From Serratia sp. UGAL515B_01 (GTDB taxonomy: Bacteria > Pseudomonadota > Gammaproteobacteria > Enterobacterales > Enterobacteriaceae): DNA of 64,000 bases. Shown in pieces: positions 1 to 9,047 of the stretch (position 1 is the first letter of the stretch; every line of letters begins with the position of its first letter). Below the pieces are notes generated by a model that searched no databases, was not told the origin of the DNA, and saw only the letters and a program-made list of their open reading frames with translations. The translations under genes were made by a program, and so were the position numbers. The DNA is taken from the NCBI RefSeq assembly GCF_033095805.1, contig NZ_CP109901.1:1488001-1552000 (forward strand). Direction: 5' to 3'.

Positions 1-191
1 ATCGTTATGCGCCGGGCACTATGCGTAACAAAGAACACTGGTTTTGCCTGGCGTTACCTGAAGAGCGCGATCCGGTGTTGACCGAACATCACGCATACCA
101 GTGGCTTGAGGCGGTGGAAGCCATCAAACTGACCAAGTCATGGAGTAATCAGCAGGCGATTGAAGAGTTTGTGATCCATTCTGTCCAGTAG
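1..191 (+). CDS. nudB: Dihydroneopterin triphosphate diphosphatase, 3' end only
   Basis: The window opens inside this gene; the frame starts at base 3 and stops with TAG at 189-191, leaving the last 62 codons. The protein end, with motifs such as HWFCLALPEER and LTKSWSNQQAIEEFV, closely resembles the C-terminus of E. coli NudB, a Nudix hydrolase that removes pyrophosphate from dihydroneopterin triphosphate in folate synthesis. The Nudix box itself lies upstream, outside the window. yebC follows 21 bp downstream in the same direction, as in E. coli (nudB-yebC-ruvC). Confidence 0.9.
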   Translation, partial: RYAPGTMRNKEHWFCLALPEERDPVLTEHHAYQWLEAVEAIKLTKSWSNQQAIEEFVIHSVQ

Positions 192-212
192 TTCTTTTTT
201 GGAGATATTTTT

Positions 213-956
213 ATGGCAGGTCATAGTAAATGGGCCAACACTAAGCACCGCAAGGCAGCGCAAGATTCCAAACGTGGAAAGATTTTCACCAAAATAATCC
301 GTGAGCTGGTCACCGCAGCCAAATTGGGTGGGGGTGATCCAGGTGCTAACCCCCGGCTACGTGCGGCTATCGACAAAGCGCTGTCAAACAACATGACGCG
401 TGATACTCTGAACCGCGCTATCGCCCGTGGTGTAGGTGGTGATGATGATACCAATATGGAAACCATCATCTATGAAGGCTATGGTCCTGGTGGCACTGCG
501 GTGATGATTGAGTGCCTGAGTGATAACCGTAACCGTACTGTTGCAGAAGTGCGTCATGCGTTCACCAAATGTGGTGGTAACTTGGGTACAGACGGTTCCG
601 TTGCGTATCTGTTCACAAAAAAAGGGGTGATCACCTATGCTCCTGGTCTGGATGAAGACCAAGTGATGGAAGCCGCACTGGAAGCCGGTGCGGAAGATAT
701 TGTGGCCTATGACGATGGTGCGATAGATGTCTTTACTGCCTGGGAGAACCTGGGTGAAGTGAAAGATGCACTGACAGCAGCGGGTTTTGAGGCTGAAGCA
801 GCTGAAGTTTCCATGATCCCATCAACCAAAGCGGATATGGACGCAGAAACGGCACCCAAGCTACTGCGTCTGATCGACATGCTGGAAGACTGTGATGATG
901 TGCAGGAGGTTTACCATAACGGTGAAATTTCCGACGAGATCGCAGCTACGCTGTAA
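213..956 (+). CDS. yebC: YebC/PmpR-family protein
   Basis: A 247-residue protein beginning [18 protein letters not shown], the hallmark N-terminus of the YebC/PmpR family (usual length about 240-250). The family was long annotated as transcriptional regulators; recent work on members implicates some of them in helping ribosomes through difficult peptide stretches, so the exact role here is open. It has the three-domain layout of the family, with an acidic C-terminal region. A GGAG ribosome site lies about 8 bases before the ATG. It sits between nudB and ruvC as in E. coli, and nothing is unusual about it. Confidence 0.95.
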   Translation: MAGHSKWANTKHRKAAQDSKRGKIFTKIIRELVTAAKLGGGDPGANPRLRAAIDKALSNNMTRDTLNRAIARGVGGDDDTNMETIIYEGYGPGGTAVMIECLSDNRNRTVAEVRHAFTKCGGNLGTDGSVAYLFTKKGVITYAPGLDEDQVMEAALEAGAEDIVAYDDGAIDVFTAWENLGEVKDALTAAGFEAEAAEVSMIPSTKADMDAETAPKLLRLIDMLEDCDDVQEVYHNGEISDEIAATL

Positions 957-1061
957 GATAATCGACTGATGGCATTGCCTTCCGGTAACGTCAGGCTATT
1001 TAGGCGGTGCTCTGAGTAAGGTCAGGACACCGCCTTAAACTTAATGCAGGGTGTGGTAGCT

Positions 1062-1583
1062 ATGGCGATAATACTGGGAATCGATCCCGGCTCGCGCGTC
1101 ACTGGTTATGGCCTAATCCGCCAGCAGGGTCGCCAACTGACCTACGTCGCCAGCGGCTGTATTCGTACCGTAGTTGATGATATTCCGACGCGTTTAAAAC
1201 TGATTTATGCGGGTGTCAGTGAGATTATCACGCAGTTTCAGCCGGATTTTTTTGCTATCGAGCAAGTATTTATGGCAAAAAACCCGGATTCTGCCCTCAA
1301 ACTGGGGCAAGCGCGCGGCGTAGCGATCGTTGCCGCCGTCAATCAGAATCTAGAAGTGTTTGAATATGCGGCGCGTCAGGTCAAACAGACGGTGGTTGGG
1401 ACCGGAGCGGCTGAAAAGGCGCAGGTTCAACACATGGTGCGTTCGCTGCTAAAGCTTTCCGCCAATCCGCAGGCAGACGCTGCTGATGCATTGGCGATAG
1501 CCATTACCCACTGTCATCTCAGTCAGAACATACTGCGGATGAGTGAAGGGCGGTTGAATTTGTCGCGCGGGCGTCTGCGCTGA
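1062..1583 (+). CDS. ruvC: Holliday junction resolvase RuvC
   Basis: Crossover junction endonuclease that cuts four-way DNA junctions made by RecA and moved by RuvAB. The 173-residue product matches the family length exactly when the ATG at 1062 ([11 protein letters not shown]) is used; an upstream in-frame ATG at 1044 would add six residues not found in the family. The RNase H-like fold's acidic residues are visible: Asp in LGIDPGS, Glu in FFAIEQVF, and the two Asp of [10 protein letters not shown] near the C-terminus. An imperfect stem (GGCGGTG/CACCGCC) lies in the yebC-ruvC gap. A terminator-like hairpin follows the gene, separating it from ruvAB. Confidence 0.96.
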   Translation: MAIILGIDPGSRVTGYGLIRQQGRQLTYVASGCIRTVVDDIPTRLKLIYAGVSEIITQFQPDFFAIEQVFMAKNPDSALKLGQARGVAIVAAVNQNLEVFEYAARQVKQTVVGTGAAEKAQVQHMVRSLLKLSANPQADAADALAIAITHCHLSQNILRMSEGRLNLSRGRLR

Positions 1584-1623
1584 TGTCTATGCAGTATTGC
1601 CTCGAAAAAGGCTGAGTCGATGT

Positions 1624-1650
1624 AGGCTGGATATTCATCCAGCCTTTTTT
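1624..1650 (+). terminator. Hairpin with T-run after ruvC
   Basis: AGGCTGGAT (1624-1632) pairs with ATCCAGCCT (1637-1645) around a 4-base loop and is followed by six T. It has the form of an intrinsic terminator for ruvC. The stem coincides with a LexA-type operator (next entry). Confidence 0.75.
1627..1642. promoter_or_regulatory. LexA (SOS) operator upstream of ruvAB
   Basis: CTGGATATTCATCCAG fits the LexA pattern CTG-N10-CAG with an AT-rich, nearly palindromic centre, and it resembles the SOS box in front of E. coli ruvAB. It lies about 75 bases before the ruvA start. ruvAB, but not ruvC, is SOS-regulated in E. coli; the same arrangement is inferred here. Confidence 0.75.
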
Positions 1651-1716
1651 GTGGTATAAGCTTTACCATTATTGTGTGGCAAGAGTCCACATGCAGCGAT
1701 CCATTCAGGAGGGGTA

Positions 1717-2331
1717 ATGATAGGTCGTCTCAGAGGCGTTATTCTGGAAAAACAGCCACCGTTAGTGCTGTTAGAAGCCAACGGCGTCGGATATGAAGTC
1801 CATATGCCAATGACCTGTTTTTATGAACTGCCGGAACTGGGGCAAGAGGCTATCGTGTTTACCCAATTTGTTGTGCGTGAAGATGCACAACTACTCTATG
1901 GATTTAATGACAAGCAAGAACGTGCGTTGTTCCGGGAATTGATCAAAGTGAACGGCGTTGGGCCGAAGCTAGCATTGGCGATCCTTTCCGGAATGTCGGC
2001 GCAGCAGTTTGTCAGCGCGGTAGAACGTGAAGAGATCTCGGCATTGGTTAAGTTACCTGGCGTTGGCAAGAAAACCGCCGAACGCTTGGTCGTGGAAATG
2101 AAAGATCGCTTTAAAGGATTGAACGGTGATTTGTTCAATAACAGTAGCGAAATTAATCTTCCAGCAACTGCAGCCAAAGCTGCCGAAATGGATATAGAAG
2201 CTGAAGCCGTTTCGGCGCTGGTGGCTCTTGGGTATAAACCACAGGAAGCCAGCCGTATGATCAGCAAAATTGCCAAGCCAGGTGCTGATTGCGAAACCTT
2301 GATCCGCGACGCACTCCGTGCAGCATTGTAG
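1717..2331 (+). CDS. ruvA: Holliday junction DNA helicase subunit RuvA
   Basis: Tetrameric junction-binding protein that loads the RuvB motor for branch migration. The start is the ATG at 1717 ([15 protein letters not shown]), preceded by a strong AGGAGGGG ribosome site; this gives 204 residues against 203 in E. coli. Upstream in-frame codons do not belong to the family. Domain I is an OB fold (about residues 1-64). Domain II has two helix-hairpin-helix motifs ([13 protein letters not shown] and [16 protein letters not shown]). Domain III, the C-terminal RuvB-contact domain, ends with [16 protein letters not shown] and DALRAAL. ruvB follows 16 bp downstream. Confidence 0.97.
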   Translation: MIGRLRGVILEKQPPLVLLEANGVGYEVHMPMTCFYELPELGQEAIVFTQFVVREDAQLLYGFNDKQERALFRELIKVNGVGPKLALAILSGMSAQQFVSAVEREEISALVKLPGVGKKTAERLVVEMKDRFKGLNGDLFNNSSEINLPATAAKAAEMDIEAEAVSALVALGYKPQEASRMISKIAKPGADCETLIRDALRAAL

Positions 2332-2347
2332 GGGCAAAGGGTAAAAA

Positions 2348-3355
2348 ATGATTGAAGCTGACCGCCTAATTTCTGCCGAGTCTTTCAATGAGGAGGAGGT
2401 TCTGGATCGTGCGATCCGGCCTAAGTTGCTGACGGAGTATGTCGGTCAGCCGCATGTGCGTGAACAAATGGAAATCTTTATCCAGGCAGCCAAACAGCGC
2501 GGAGATGCGTTGGATCATTTGCTGATTTTCGGCCCGCCAGGATTGGGTAAAACCACATTGGCTAACATCGTGGCTAACGAAATGGGCGTTAATCTGCGGA
2601 CCACCTCTGGTCCCGTTCTCGAGAAAGCAGGCGATCTCGCGGCAATGCTAACCAATCTTGAACCCCATGACGTTCTGTTTATCGATGAAATCCATCGCTT
2701 GTCACCAGTGGTGGAAGAGGTTTTATATCCGGCTATGGAGGACTACCAGCTGGATATCATGATTGGTGAAGGTCCGGCTGCGCGTTCTATTAAGCTTGAC
2801 CTACCACCGTTTACCCTTGTGGGTGCAACGACCCGTGCCGGTTCACTAACGTCACCGTTACGCGATCGTTTTGGCATCGTCCAGCGACTGGAGTTTTATC
2901 AGGTTGCCGACCTTGAACACATCGTCTCTCGTAGTGCCAACTGTCTGGGTCTGGCGCTTTCTAACGACGGTGCGCATGAAATTGCGCGACGCGCACGTGG
3001 TACTCCTCGTATTGCCAACCGTTTGTTGCGTCGAGTACGTGATTTTGCGGAGGTGCGGGCCAATGGTGCTATCAATGGTGAGGTTGCCATGCAGGCTTTG
3101 GATATGCTGAATGTAGATGCCGAAGGTTTTGACTACATGGATCGCAAACTACTGCTGGCGATAATTGACAAGTTTAGCGGTGGTCCTGTGGGACTGGATA
3201 ATCTGGCAGCGGCGATTGGCGAAGAACGTGAAACGATTGAGGACGTTATTGAGCCGTTCCTTATCCAGCAGGGATTTATTCAGCGTACCCCACGTGGTCG
3301 GATGGCGACTCATCATGCTTATAAGCACTTTGGTATTGAGCGTGAAGACAACTAA
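2348..3355 (+). CDS. ruvB: Holliday junction DNA helicase motor RuvB
   Basis: AAA+ ATPase forming hexameric rings that pump DNA through the RuvA-bound junction. The 335 residues match the family length. Visible motifs are Walker A ([12 protein letters not shown]), Walker B ([11 protein letters not shown]), sensor 1 (GATTRAG), an arginine finger in LRDRFGI, sensor 2 near [12 protein letters not shown], and a C-terminal winged helix ending in [17 protein letters not shown]. It is co-transcribed with ruvA. Its TAA stop is the second to fourth base of a dispersed repeat (3352-3598), so the end of the gene touches the repeat. Confidence 0.97.
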   Translation: MIEADRLISAESFNEEEVLDRAIRPKLLTEYVGQPHVREQMEIFIQAAKQRGDALDHLLIFGPPGLGKTTLANIVANEMGVNLRTTSGPVLEKAGDLAAMLTNLEPHDVLFIDEIHRLSPVVEEVLYPAMEDYQLDIMIGEGPAARSIKLDLPPFTLVGATTRAGSLTSPLRDRFGIVQRLEFYQVADLEHIVSRSANCLGLALSNDGAHEIARRARGTPRIANRLLRRVRDFAEVRANGAINGEVAMQALDMLNVDAEGFDYMDRKLLLAIIDKFSGGPVGLDNLAAAIGEERETIEDVIEPFLIQQGFIQRTPRGRMATHHAYKHFGIEREDN

Positions 3356-3598
3356 GCGGTGTTCCGTTGCACACGAGTGCCGCCGGGGGCATTTAGGGGC
3401 AAAGTAAGGTGTGAACCGAGAGGTTTGTGGGCCCAATAAGCGGCGAATAACGCAACAATGCGCCAAATGGCCGTTATGGCCTAAAAAGCTCTTCCCCTGT
3501 GTTGTCGAGCCTGAACAGAATGCTACCGTTTCTCTTCGTTTTGATGACTGGGTTTTACGTCTGCGACAGTGCGTGGGCAATTAAGTGACATAACCTAG
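3352..3598. repeat. MITE-like dispersed repeat, copy 1
   Basis: This 247-base stretch aligns along most of its length with 26062-26325. Shared blocks include gtgggcccaataagcggcga, an ATAACGCA/ACAACGCA block, and the right end GCAATTAAGTGACAtaaCCTAG. The right terminal inverted repeat is well preserved; the left one (CTAAGCGGTGTTCC) is degraded. No protein-coding capacity of its own is evident. It starts on the ruvB stop codon. Confidence 0.8.
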
Positions 3599-3613
3599 AG
3601 TATGGCTCGTTTG

Positions 3614-3640
3614 TCAGGGACAAAGTGTCCCTGATTTTGT
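3614..3640 (+). terminator. Intrinsic terminator downstream of ruvAB
   Basis: TCAGGGACA (3614-3622) pairs perfectly with TGTCCCTGA (3626-3634) over a 3-base loop, followed by TTTTGT. It lies between the convergent ruvB and znuB genes and could serve both directions, with a better T-run on the plus strand. Confidence 0.75.
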
Positions 3641-3642
3641 AA

Positions 3643-4428
3643 TCACGCCAGCTGTTTTTTCGATAAACTCAGCACAAACAGCGCAGTTGCACTTAACACC
3701 ACTGAAGGGCCTGCAGGGGTGTCATAAAAAGCCGAGAAGGTTAATCCGCCAGTTACCGAAATGACCCCCACTAATACGGCGTAACTCGCCATTTGTTCTG
3801 GGGTGCATGCGAAACGGCGTGCAGTTGCAGCGGGAATAATCAACAATGAAGTAATAATCAACGCGCCAACGAACTTCATTGCCAAGCCAATGGTCAATGC
3901 CGTTACTAACATCAGTATGGTGCGCGCGCGCGGCAGATTAACACCATCAACATGCGCCATTTCAGGGCTGATAGTCATTGACAACAGGTCACGCCACTGC
4001 CACCACAGTACGAGCAGAACAACCATGACGCCAATACCAATCATCCAGATATCGTTCAACGTTACCGACAACAGATCTCCGAATAAATAAGCCATCAGAT
4101 CGACACGTACATTAGACATAAGTGCAACAACAACCAAACCCAGCGAAAGTGCACTGTGTGCCATGATACCAAGTAGCGTGTCTATTGAAAGCTGTGGTCG
4201 GCGTTCCAGCCAGACTAGCATCAGTGCGAGTACCAGAGTAACGGCAATAACGGCATAAAATGGATTGACGTCCAATAATAATCCGAAGGCCACGCCAAGT
4301 AGGGAAGCGTGAGCCAGCGTATCGCCAAAGTATGACATTCGCCGCCATACGACAAACGACCCCAGCGGCCCAGCGGCGGCAGCCAGTAAAATCCCAGCCA
4401 ACCAGCCGGGAAGTAACAATTCAATCAT
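3643..4428 (-). CDS. znuB: Zinc ABC transporter permease ZnuB
   Basis: Inner-membrane permease of the high-affinity ZnuABC zinc importer; 261 residues, the usual length. It is very hydrophobic with about eight predicted membrane segments and the family signature around [26 protein letters not shown] near the N-terminus (ABC-3 permease family). Its start overlaps the end of znuC by 8 bp, which indicates translational coupling in a znuCB operon read away from znuA. Confidence 0.96.
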   Translation of the reverse strand: MIELLLPGWLAGILLAAAAGPLGSFVVWRRMSYFGDTLAHASLLGVAFGLLLDVNPFYAVIAVTLVLALMLVWLERRPQLSIDTLLGIMAHSALSLGLVVVALMSNVRVDLMAYLFGDLLSVTLNDIWMIGIGVMVVLLVLWWQWRDLLSMTISPEMAHVDGVNLPRARTILMLVTALTIGLAMKFVGALIITSLLIIPAATARRFACTPEQMASYAVLVGVISVTGGLTFSAFYDTPAGPSVVLSATALFVLSLSKKQLA

Positions 4429-5182
4429 GCTTTGTGGCTCCGTTTTTCTTCAGCACAATTCTTCCTTGTAAATCATGACGGTGATTATGGTTATGGCGAT
4501 AGATTGCCAACTGTTCTGCTCCTCGATGACCAAACATGGCGATGAATTCAGGATGCATCGATACAACTTCTGGTGTGCCTGAACAACAAACGTGTTGATT
4601 AAGGCATAATACTTCGTCAGTTTTCGCCATTACCAGATGCAAGTCATGGGAAACCATCAACACTGCACAACCCAATTCCTTACGCAATTGTTCGATCAAA
4701 TCGTACAAAGCTAACTGGCCATTAACGTCTACTCCTTGTGTCGGTTCGTCCAGCACCAAAAGCTGTGGGTTATTTAACAACGCTCTTGCCAGAAGCACCC
4801 GCTGGTTTTCACCACCAGAAAGTTTTTGCATGGGCTGATCGAGCAAATGTGCAGCATGGACTCGTTTTAGCGCAGGAAGGATATCGGCTTTTTTTACGCT
4901 GGGCTTGAGCCGCATGAAACGGCTGACCGTCAAAGGAAGAGTTGCATCAAGATGCAGTTTTTGTGGGACATAACCAATGCGTAGCCCTGGTTGGCATAAG
5001 ATTTCGCCTTCTGTAGGCTCAATCAGGCCAAGCACTACGCGAACCAGCGTTGATTTACCTGCTCCATTAGGCCCTAGTAAAGTCAGAATGCGCCCTGATT
5101 GCAAGTTGAGGGAGATATTTGCCAGCACGCGTTTGGTATCAAACGACACAGAGATATTTTTAAGTGTTGCCAGTGTAGACAT
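4421..5182 (-). CDS. znuC: Zinc ABC transporter ATP-binding protein ZnuC
   Basis: ATPase of the zinc importer, 253 residues. Motifs are Walker A (GPNGAGKST), the ABC signature ([15 protein letters not shown]), Walker B with the catalytic Glu ([12 protein letters not shown]) and the switch His (VSHDLH). The C-terminal tail is rich in His ([10 protein letters not shown] segment), as is common in enterobacterial ZnuC and consistent with metal handling. The gene is divergent from znuA, with a Zur-type box in the 74-bp gap. Confidence 0.97.
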   Translation of the reverse strand: MSTLATLKNISVSFDTKRVLANISLNLQSGRILTLLGPNGAGKSTLVRVVLGLIEPTEGEILCQPGLRIGYVPQKLHLDATLPLTVSRFMRLKPSVKKADILPALKRVHAAHLLDQPMQKLSGGENQRVLLARALLNNPQLLVLDEPTQGVDVNGQLALYDLIEQLRKELGCAVLMVSHDLHLVMAKTDEVLCLNQHVCCSGTPEVVSMHPEFIAMFGHRGAEQLAIYRHNHNHRHDLQGRIVLKKNGATKHD

Positions 5183-5209
5183 GTTGTGATTACATTTGCA
5201 GGAATAACC

Positions 5210-5231
5210 GAATGTTATAATATCACGATTC
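5210..5231. promoter_or_regulatory. Zur box between znuC and znuA
   Basis: GAATGTTATAATATCACGATTC, an imperfect palindrome centred on TATAATAT, matches the enterobacterial Zur operator type (GAAATGTTATA-N-TATAACATTTC). Its place between the divergent znuCB and znuA genes is the same as in E. coli. Zinc-loaded Zur would repress both directions. Confidence 0.8.
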
Positions 5232-5256
5232 TTTGTTTAAAACGATGGGGTTACAG

Positions 5257-6192
5257 ATGACACAGAAAAATAAATGGCTGCAATGTACATTGTTCGCAAG
5301 TGCTTTGATGATGGTTGGCAGCACAACGGCGGCGGTGGTGACGTCTATTCGCCCTTTAGGTTTCATTGCCTCGGCGATTGCCGATGGAGTAATGCCAACC
5401 GAGGTTTTATTGCCCGATGGCGCATCACCACATGACTATGCATTGCGTCCTTCTGATATTCAACGTCTGCGAAGTGCCGATCTCGTACTGTGGGTAGGCC
5501 CGGACATGGAGGCTTTCTTAACGAAATCTCTGACGCAACTTCCAGCCATCAAAAAACTGTCGCTCAGTGAACTGCCTGCTGTAAAACCGTTGTTGATGAA
5601 AGGTGAAGATGATGACGAACACGATCATACATCGGCAACGCATAGTCACTCGGAAAATGAAAGCGAACATCATCATGGTGAATATAATATGCATGTCTGG
5701 TTGTCTCCAGATGTAGCAAAAGTGACCGCGATCGCGATTCACGACAGATTATTGGAACTTATGCCGCAAAATAAGGACAAATTAGACGTAAACCTGCGCC
5801 AGTTCGAGGATCAGCTAGCGCAAACTGATAAAAATATTGTTAATATGCTTACGCCAGTGCAAGGTAAGGGATACTTTGTTTTTCACGATGCTTACGGCTA
5901 CTTTGAGAAACACTACGGTTTGAGCCCTCTGGGTCATTTCACCGTTAACCCTGAAATTCAGCCTGGTGCACAGCGTTTACACCAAATTCGAACACAGTTG
6001 GTTGAACAGAAAGCAGTATGCATTTTTGCTGAACCACAATTTAGACCGGCCGTAATTAATGCCGTTGCTAAGGGGACGAAAGTGCGTTCTGGAACGCTGG
6101 ACCCGCTTGGCAGTGGTATCGCATTGGGCAAAGACAGCTACGGAAACTTCCTCACAGCGCTGTCGAACCAGTACGTGAGCTGTCTGAAGTAA
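5257..6192 (+). CDS. znuA: Periplasmic zinc-binding protein ZnuA
   Basis: Cluster A-I substrate-binding protein that delivers zinc to ZnuBC. Using the ATG at 5257 gives 311 residues starting with a signal peptide ([19 protein letters not shown]...TTAA); an in-frame ATG at 5245 and a TTG at 5233 are alternatives. Zinc-site features are the His of [13 protein letters not shown], the His of YNMHVWLSP, the His in [10 protein letters not shown] and the Asp/Glu near the C-terminus. A His/Asp-rich loop typical of ZnuA is present ([15 protein letters not shown] followed by EHHHGE, about residues 120-145). Cys residues near the end can form the family disulfide. Confidence 0.96.
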   Translation: MTQKNKWLQCTLFASALMMVGSTTAAVVTSIRPLGFIASAIADGVMPTEVLLPDGASPHDYALRPSDIQRLRSADLVLWVGPDMEAFLTKSLTQLPAIKKLSLSELPAVKPLLMKGEDDDEHDHTSATHSHSENESEHHHGEYNMHVWLSPDVAKVTAIAIHDRLLELMPQNKDKLDVNLRQFEDQLAQTDKNIVNMLTPVQGKGYFVFHDAYGYFEKHYGLSPLGHFTVNPEIQPGAQRLHQIRTQLVEQKAVCIFAEPQFRPAVINAVAKGTKVRSGTLDPLGSGIALGKDSYGNFLTALSNQYVSCLK

Positions 6193-6213
6193 AGATTATG
6201 AGGATAACATCGA

Positions 6214-7542
6214 GTGCAGAAGATAGTACGAACTATCACTCTGGCGTATAACAATCTGCCTCGGCCCCATCGCGTAATGCTGGGGTCGTTGACAGTCGTG
6301 ACATTGGCCGTTGCTGTTTGGCGGCCTTCTGTTTATCACCCAGAATCAGAATATAGTCCTATTACTAAAACTGTTGAGTTAGAGTCCAATCAGTTGCGTT
6401 CAATAGTGCCTGAAGCCAGTGAACCACTCGATACCGATCAGGCAATACCCGATGACGAGATCCCGCAGGATGAGCTTGACCAGAAGGTTTCAGGTGATGA
6501 GGGTGTGCATGAATATGTTGTTTCCACAGGCGATACGCTAGGCAGCATTCTTACCCAATATGGTATAGAAATGTCCGATGTTTCGTTACTGGCTTCGCAG
6601 TATCGCGATTTGCGTAACCTGAAGATTGGCCAGCAACTTTCATGGACACTCAATGCTGCTGGCGATCTGCAACAGTTAACCTGGGAGGTTTCCAGGCGTG
6701 AAACGCGCACTTATGAGCGCGTGGGTAATGCTTTTAAAGAAACTAAGGAAAATCAAAAGGGAGAGTGGCGCAACACTGTACTGAGTGGCAAATTAAATGG
6801 CAGTTTTGTGAGTAGTGCCAATGCTGCCGGTCTTACCCGCGCTGAAATCAATGCGGTAATTAAAGCATTACAGTGGCAACTTGATTTTCGCAAATTGCGT
6901 AAGGGCGATCAGTTCGCTGTGCTAATGTCACGCGAAGAGTTCGATGGCAAGAGCGAACAAAGCCAACTGTTAGGTGTACATTTTCGCAGCAGTGGCAAAG
7001 ACTATTATGCGATCCGTGCCGAAGATGGCAAATTTTATGATCGTCAGGGGTCTGGATTAGCTCGCGGGTTTATGCGCTTCCCGACCATGAAACAGTTTCG
7101 TATCTCATCCAATTTTAATCCACGCCGTGTAAACCCAGTAACCGGGCGTATTGCCCCGCATAAAGGCGTCGATTTTGCTATGCCTGCCGGTACGCCTGTA
7201 CTGGCGGTTGGTGATGGTGAAGTTGTTATTGCTAAGCGAAGCGGTGCAGCGGGGAATTATGTGGCGATACGTCATGGCCGCCAATACACTACCCGCTATA
7301 TGCACCTGAAAAAACTGCTGGTCAAACCCGGACAAAAAGTTAAACGTGGTGATCGCATAGCACTCTCTGGTAACACTGGGCGTTCAACGGGGCCACATCT
7401 ACATTATGAATTGTGGACTAACCAGCAAGCGGTGAACCCGTTAACAGCAAAATTGCCACGCTCTGAAGGTTTGAGTGGTAAAGATCGAAGTGATTATTTG
7501 GAACAAGTAAAAGAAGTGGTTCCACAGCTACAGATCGATTAA
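6214..7542 (+). CDS. mepM: Murein DD-endopeptidase MepM
   Basis: Envelope hydrolase that cuts D-Ala-mDAP cross-links to allow peptidoglycan growth. It is 442 residues with a GTG start. In order: a short cytoplasmic tail and one membrane anchor (about 20-40), an OapA/LysM-like segment (VVSTGDTLGSILTQYG, about 105-150), and a C-terminal M23 peptidase domain with the zinc ligands in HKGVDFAMPAGTP and HLHYELW and a GHxxxxH-type core at TGPHLHYE. The gene follows znuA directly, as yebA does in E. coli. A strong terminator follows. Confidence 0.95.
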   Translation: MQKIVRTITLAYNNLPRPHRVMLGSLTVVTLAVAVWRPSVYHPESEYSPITKTVELESNQLRSIVPEASEPLDTDQAIPDDEIPQDELDQKVSGDEGVHEYVVSTGDTLGSILTQYGIEMSDVSLLASQYRDLRNLKIGQQLSWTLNAAGDLQQLTWEVSRRETRTYERVGNAFKETKENQKGEWRNTVLSGKLNGSFVSSANAAGLTRAEINAVIKALQWQLDFRKLRKGDQFAVLMSREEFDGKSEQSQLLGVHFRSSGKDYYAIRAEDGKFYDRQGSGLARGFMRFPTMKQFRISSNFNPRRVNPVTGRIAPHKGVDFAMPAGTPVLAVGDGEVVIAKRSGAAGNYVAIRHGRQYTTRYMHLKKLLVKPGQKVKRGDRIALSGNTGRSTGPHLHYELWTNQQAVNPLTAKLPRSEGLSGKDRSDYLEQVKEVVPQLQID

Positions 7543-7566
7543 TAATTCCTGCAACGCAAGAACTTC

Positions 7567-7595
7567 CATCGGCCTGATTTCGGGCCGATGTTTTT
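7567..7595 (+). terminator. Intrinsic terminator after mepM
   Basis: CATCGGCC (7567-7574) pairs with GGCCGATG (7583-7590) across an 8-base loop, followed by TTTTTATT. Confidence 0.85.
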
Positions 7596-7773
7596 ATTGG
7601 CATTTACATGGAGAACATTAGGTAATTAATGCCCCTTTCATGTCACGATCTGTGCCACTGTTGTGTTATCTGTAGGCTGATATATATACCTGATCCACCG
7701 TGTCGTAGGTTGGAAATATACTGGGTATATTGTTGTATCTTTTGACCTGATGCGTTTAGTTAAGAGCTGGTTC

Positions 7774-8742
7774 ATGCAAAAAGAGAATAAATCGAACGTA
7801 GAGTTCATCCCGCAATTTGAAAAGGCTTTCTATCATCCGCGCTACTGGGGCGTTTGGTTGGGAACTGGGCTAATGGCCGCTATTTCGCTGATCCCTGCGC
7901 CCATGCGCGATCCCATATTGGGGGCGATCGGTAAGTTTGCTGGCAAAGTTGCCAAAGGTGCTCGCCGCCGTGCTCGTATCAATCTACTTTATTGCCTGCC
8001 TGAATTACCCGAAAGTGAACGTGAACATATAATTGATGAAATGTTCGCAACCGCACCACAATCTATGGTTCTGATGGCAGAACTGGCCTGCACCAACCCA
8101 GAAAGAGTGCTAAAACGTGTTCGCTGGCATGGTGAGGATGTGCTGGAGAAAATTCGTCAGGAAGGCCGCAATGTGATTTTTTTAGTGCCACATGGTTGGG
8201 CCGTAGATGTTCCTGCGATGCTAATGGCTGCAAAGGGGCAACCTATGGCAGCTATGTTCCATAACCAAAGTAACCCACTGGTAGACTACTTGTGGAATTC
8301 TGTGCGTCGCAAATTTGGTGGTAGGATGCATGCGCGTAATGATGGTATCAAACCATTTATCAGCTCTGTTCGTCAGGGATATTGGGGTTACTATTTGCCA
8401 GATCAGGATCATGGTGCAGAGCATAGTGAGTTTGTGGATTTTTTTGCTACATACAAAGCTACGCTCCCTGCCGTTGGTCGCCTGATGAAGGTTTGCAAAG
8501 CGGCGATTGTGCCGTTATTTCCGGTGTATAATGGAAAAACCAGTATGCTTGATATTACCATCTGTGCACCAATGGATGACCTTGCTGAAGCCGATGAGCA
8601 GCGAATTGCACGTCGTATGAACGAAGAGGTTGAAGACCTGGTTGGTCCAAATCCTGAACAATACACATGGATCTTGAAACTGCTGAAAACGCGTAAAGCA
8701 GGTGAGATGGAGCCTTACATGCGGGATGATTTATACCGCTAA
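7774..8742 (+). CDS. lpxM: Lipid A myristoyltransferase LpxM
   Basis: Late acyltransferase that adds the secondary myristoyl chain to Kdo2-lipid A at the inner membrane. The start at 7774 (MQKENKSNVEF) fits the family N-terminus and gives 322 residues; an in-frame ATG at 7750 would add eight. Neither start has a strong ribosome site. The catalytic HX4D motif appears as HGWAVD (about residue 140), followed by FHNQSNPLVDYLWN and the conserved YLPDQDHG block. A single N-terminal hydrophobic segment is present (WLGTGLMAAISLIPAP). It stands alone between two terminators. Confidence 0.95.
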   Translation: MQKENKSNVEFIPQFEKAFYHPRYWGVWLGTGLMAAISLIPAPMRDPILGAIGKFAGKVAKGARRRARINLLYCLPELPESEREHIIDEMFATAPQSMVLMAELACTNPERVLKRVRWHGEDVLEKIRQEGRNVIFLVPHGWAVDVPAMLMAAKGQPMAAMFHNQSNPLVDYLWNSVRRKFGGRMHARNDGIKPFISSVRQGYWGYYLPDQDHGAEHSEFVDFFATYKATLPAVGRLMKVCKAAIVPLFPVYNGKTSMLDITICAPMDDLAEADEQRIARRMNEEVEDLVGPNPEQYTWILKLLKTRKAGEMEPYMRDDLYR

Positions 8743-8763
8743 GAGTGATGAGACTCTATGTCG

Positions 8764-8795
8764 AGCCGAGTGGTGAATAGCTGCTCGGCTTTTTG
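8764..8795 (+). terminator. Intrinsic terminator after lpxM
   Basis: AGCCGAG (8764-8770) pairs with CTCGGCT (8784-8790), followed by TTTTT and a second T-rich run. Confidence 0.8.
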
Positions 8796-8798
8796 CTT

Positions 8799-8974
8799 TT
8801 AGCAGTGAACCATACAGCCTTGCCTGATCAATTGTTCGATTACGGGTGAACGATGGTTCAGACTATTCCAGCATAAATCTTGTCGCTGCAGAGTATCTGG
8901 GAGGAAGCCTGGTCAAGTAGTTTGTGCGCAGATCCAATATCCAGCGAATCATGATGCAGATGTTGGTGCAGCAT
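8799..8974 (-). pseudogene. Small unrecognised gene with a frameshift, downstream of pykA
   Basis: On the minus strand a GAGGGAA ribosome site sits 5 bases before an ATG at 8974. This opens a frame (MLHQHLHHDSLDIGSAHKLL...) that stops after 38 codons. A one-frame shift near 8890 lets it continue (RQDLCWNSLNHRSPVIEQLI...) to a TAA at 8799-8801, giving about 57 residues. Good initiation signals and protein-like composition on both sides of the shift suggest a decayed small gene. I do not recognise the family. It could also be chance, or a sequencing error in an intact gene. The rest of the lpxM-pykA gap holds only the two terminators. Confidence 0.3.
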
Positions 8975-8998
8975 AAAAGTTCCCTCAAGATAAAAATG

Positions 8999-9027
8999 AA
9001 AAAGCCAGTCAGTATTAACTGGCTGGC
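8999..9027 (-). terminator. Intrinsic terminator after pykA
   Basis: On the minus strand GCCAGCCAGT (9027-9018) pairs with ACTGACTGGC (9013-9004), followed by five T. It lies 21 bases after the pykA stop. Confidence 0.85.
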
Positions 9028-9047
9028 CTCAGTACCTTGGAATACAC

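Noticed and set aside
3149..3580. Minus-strand frame across the ruvB end and the first MITE copy
   Set aside because: It runs antisense to ruvB and through a non-coding repeat; no family features.
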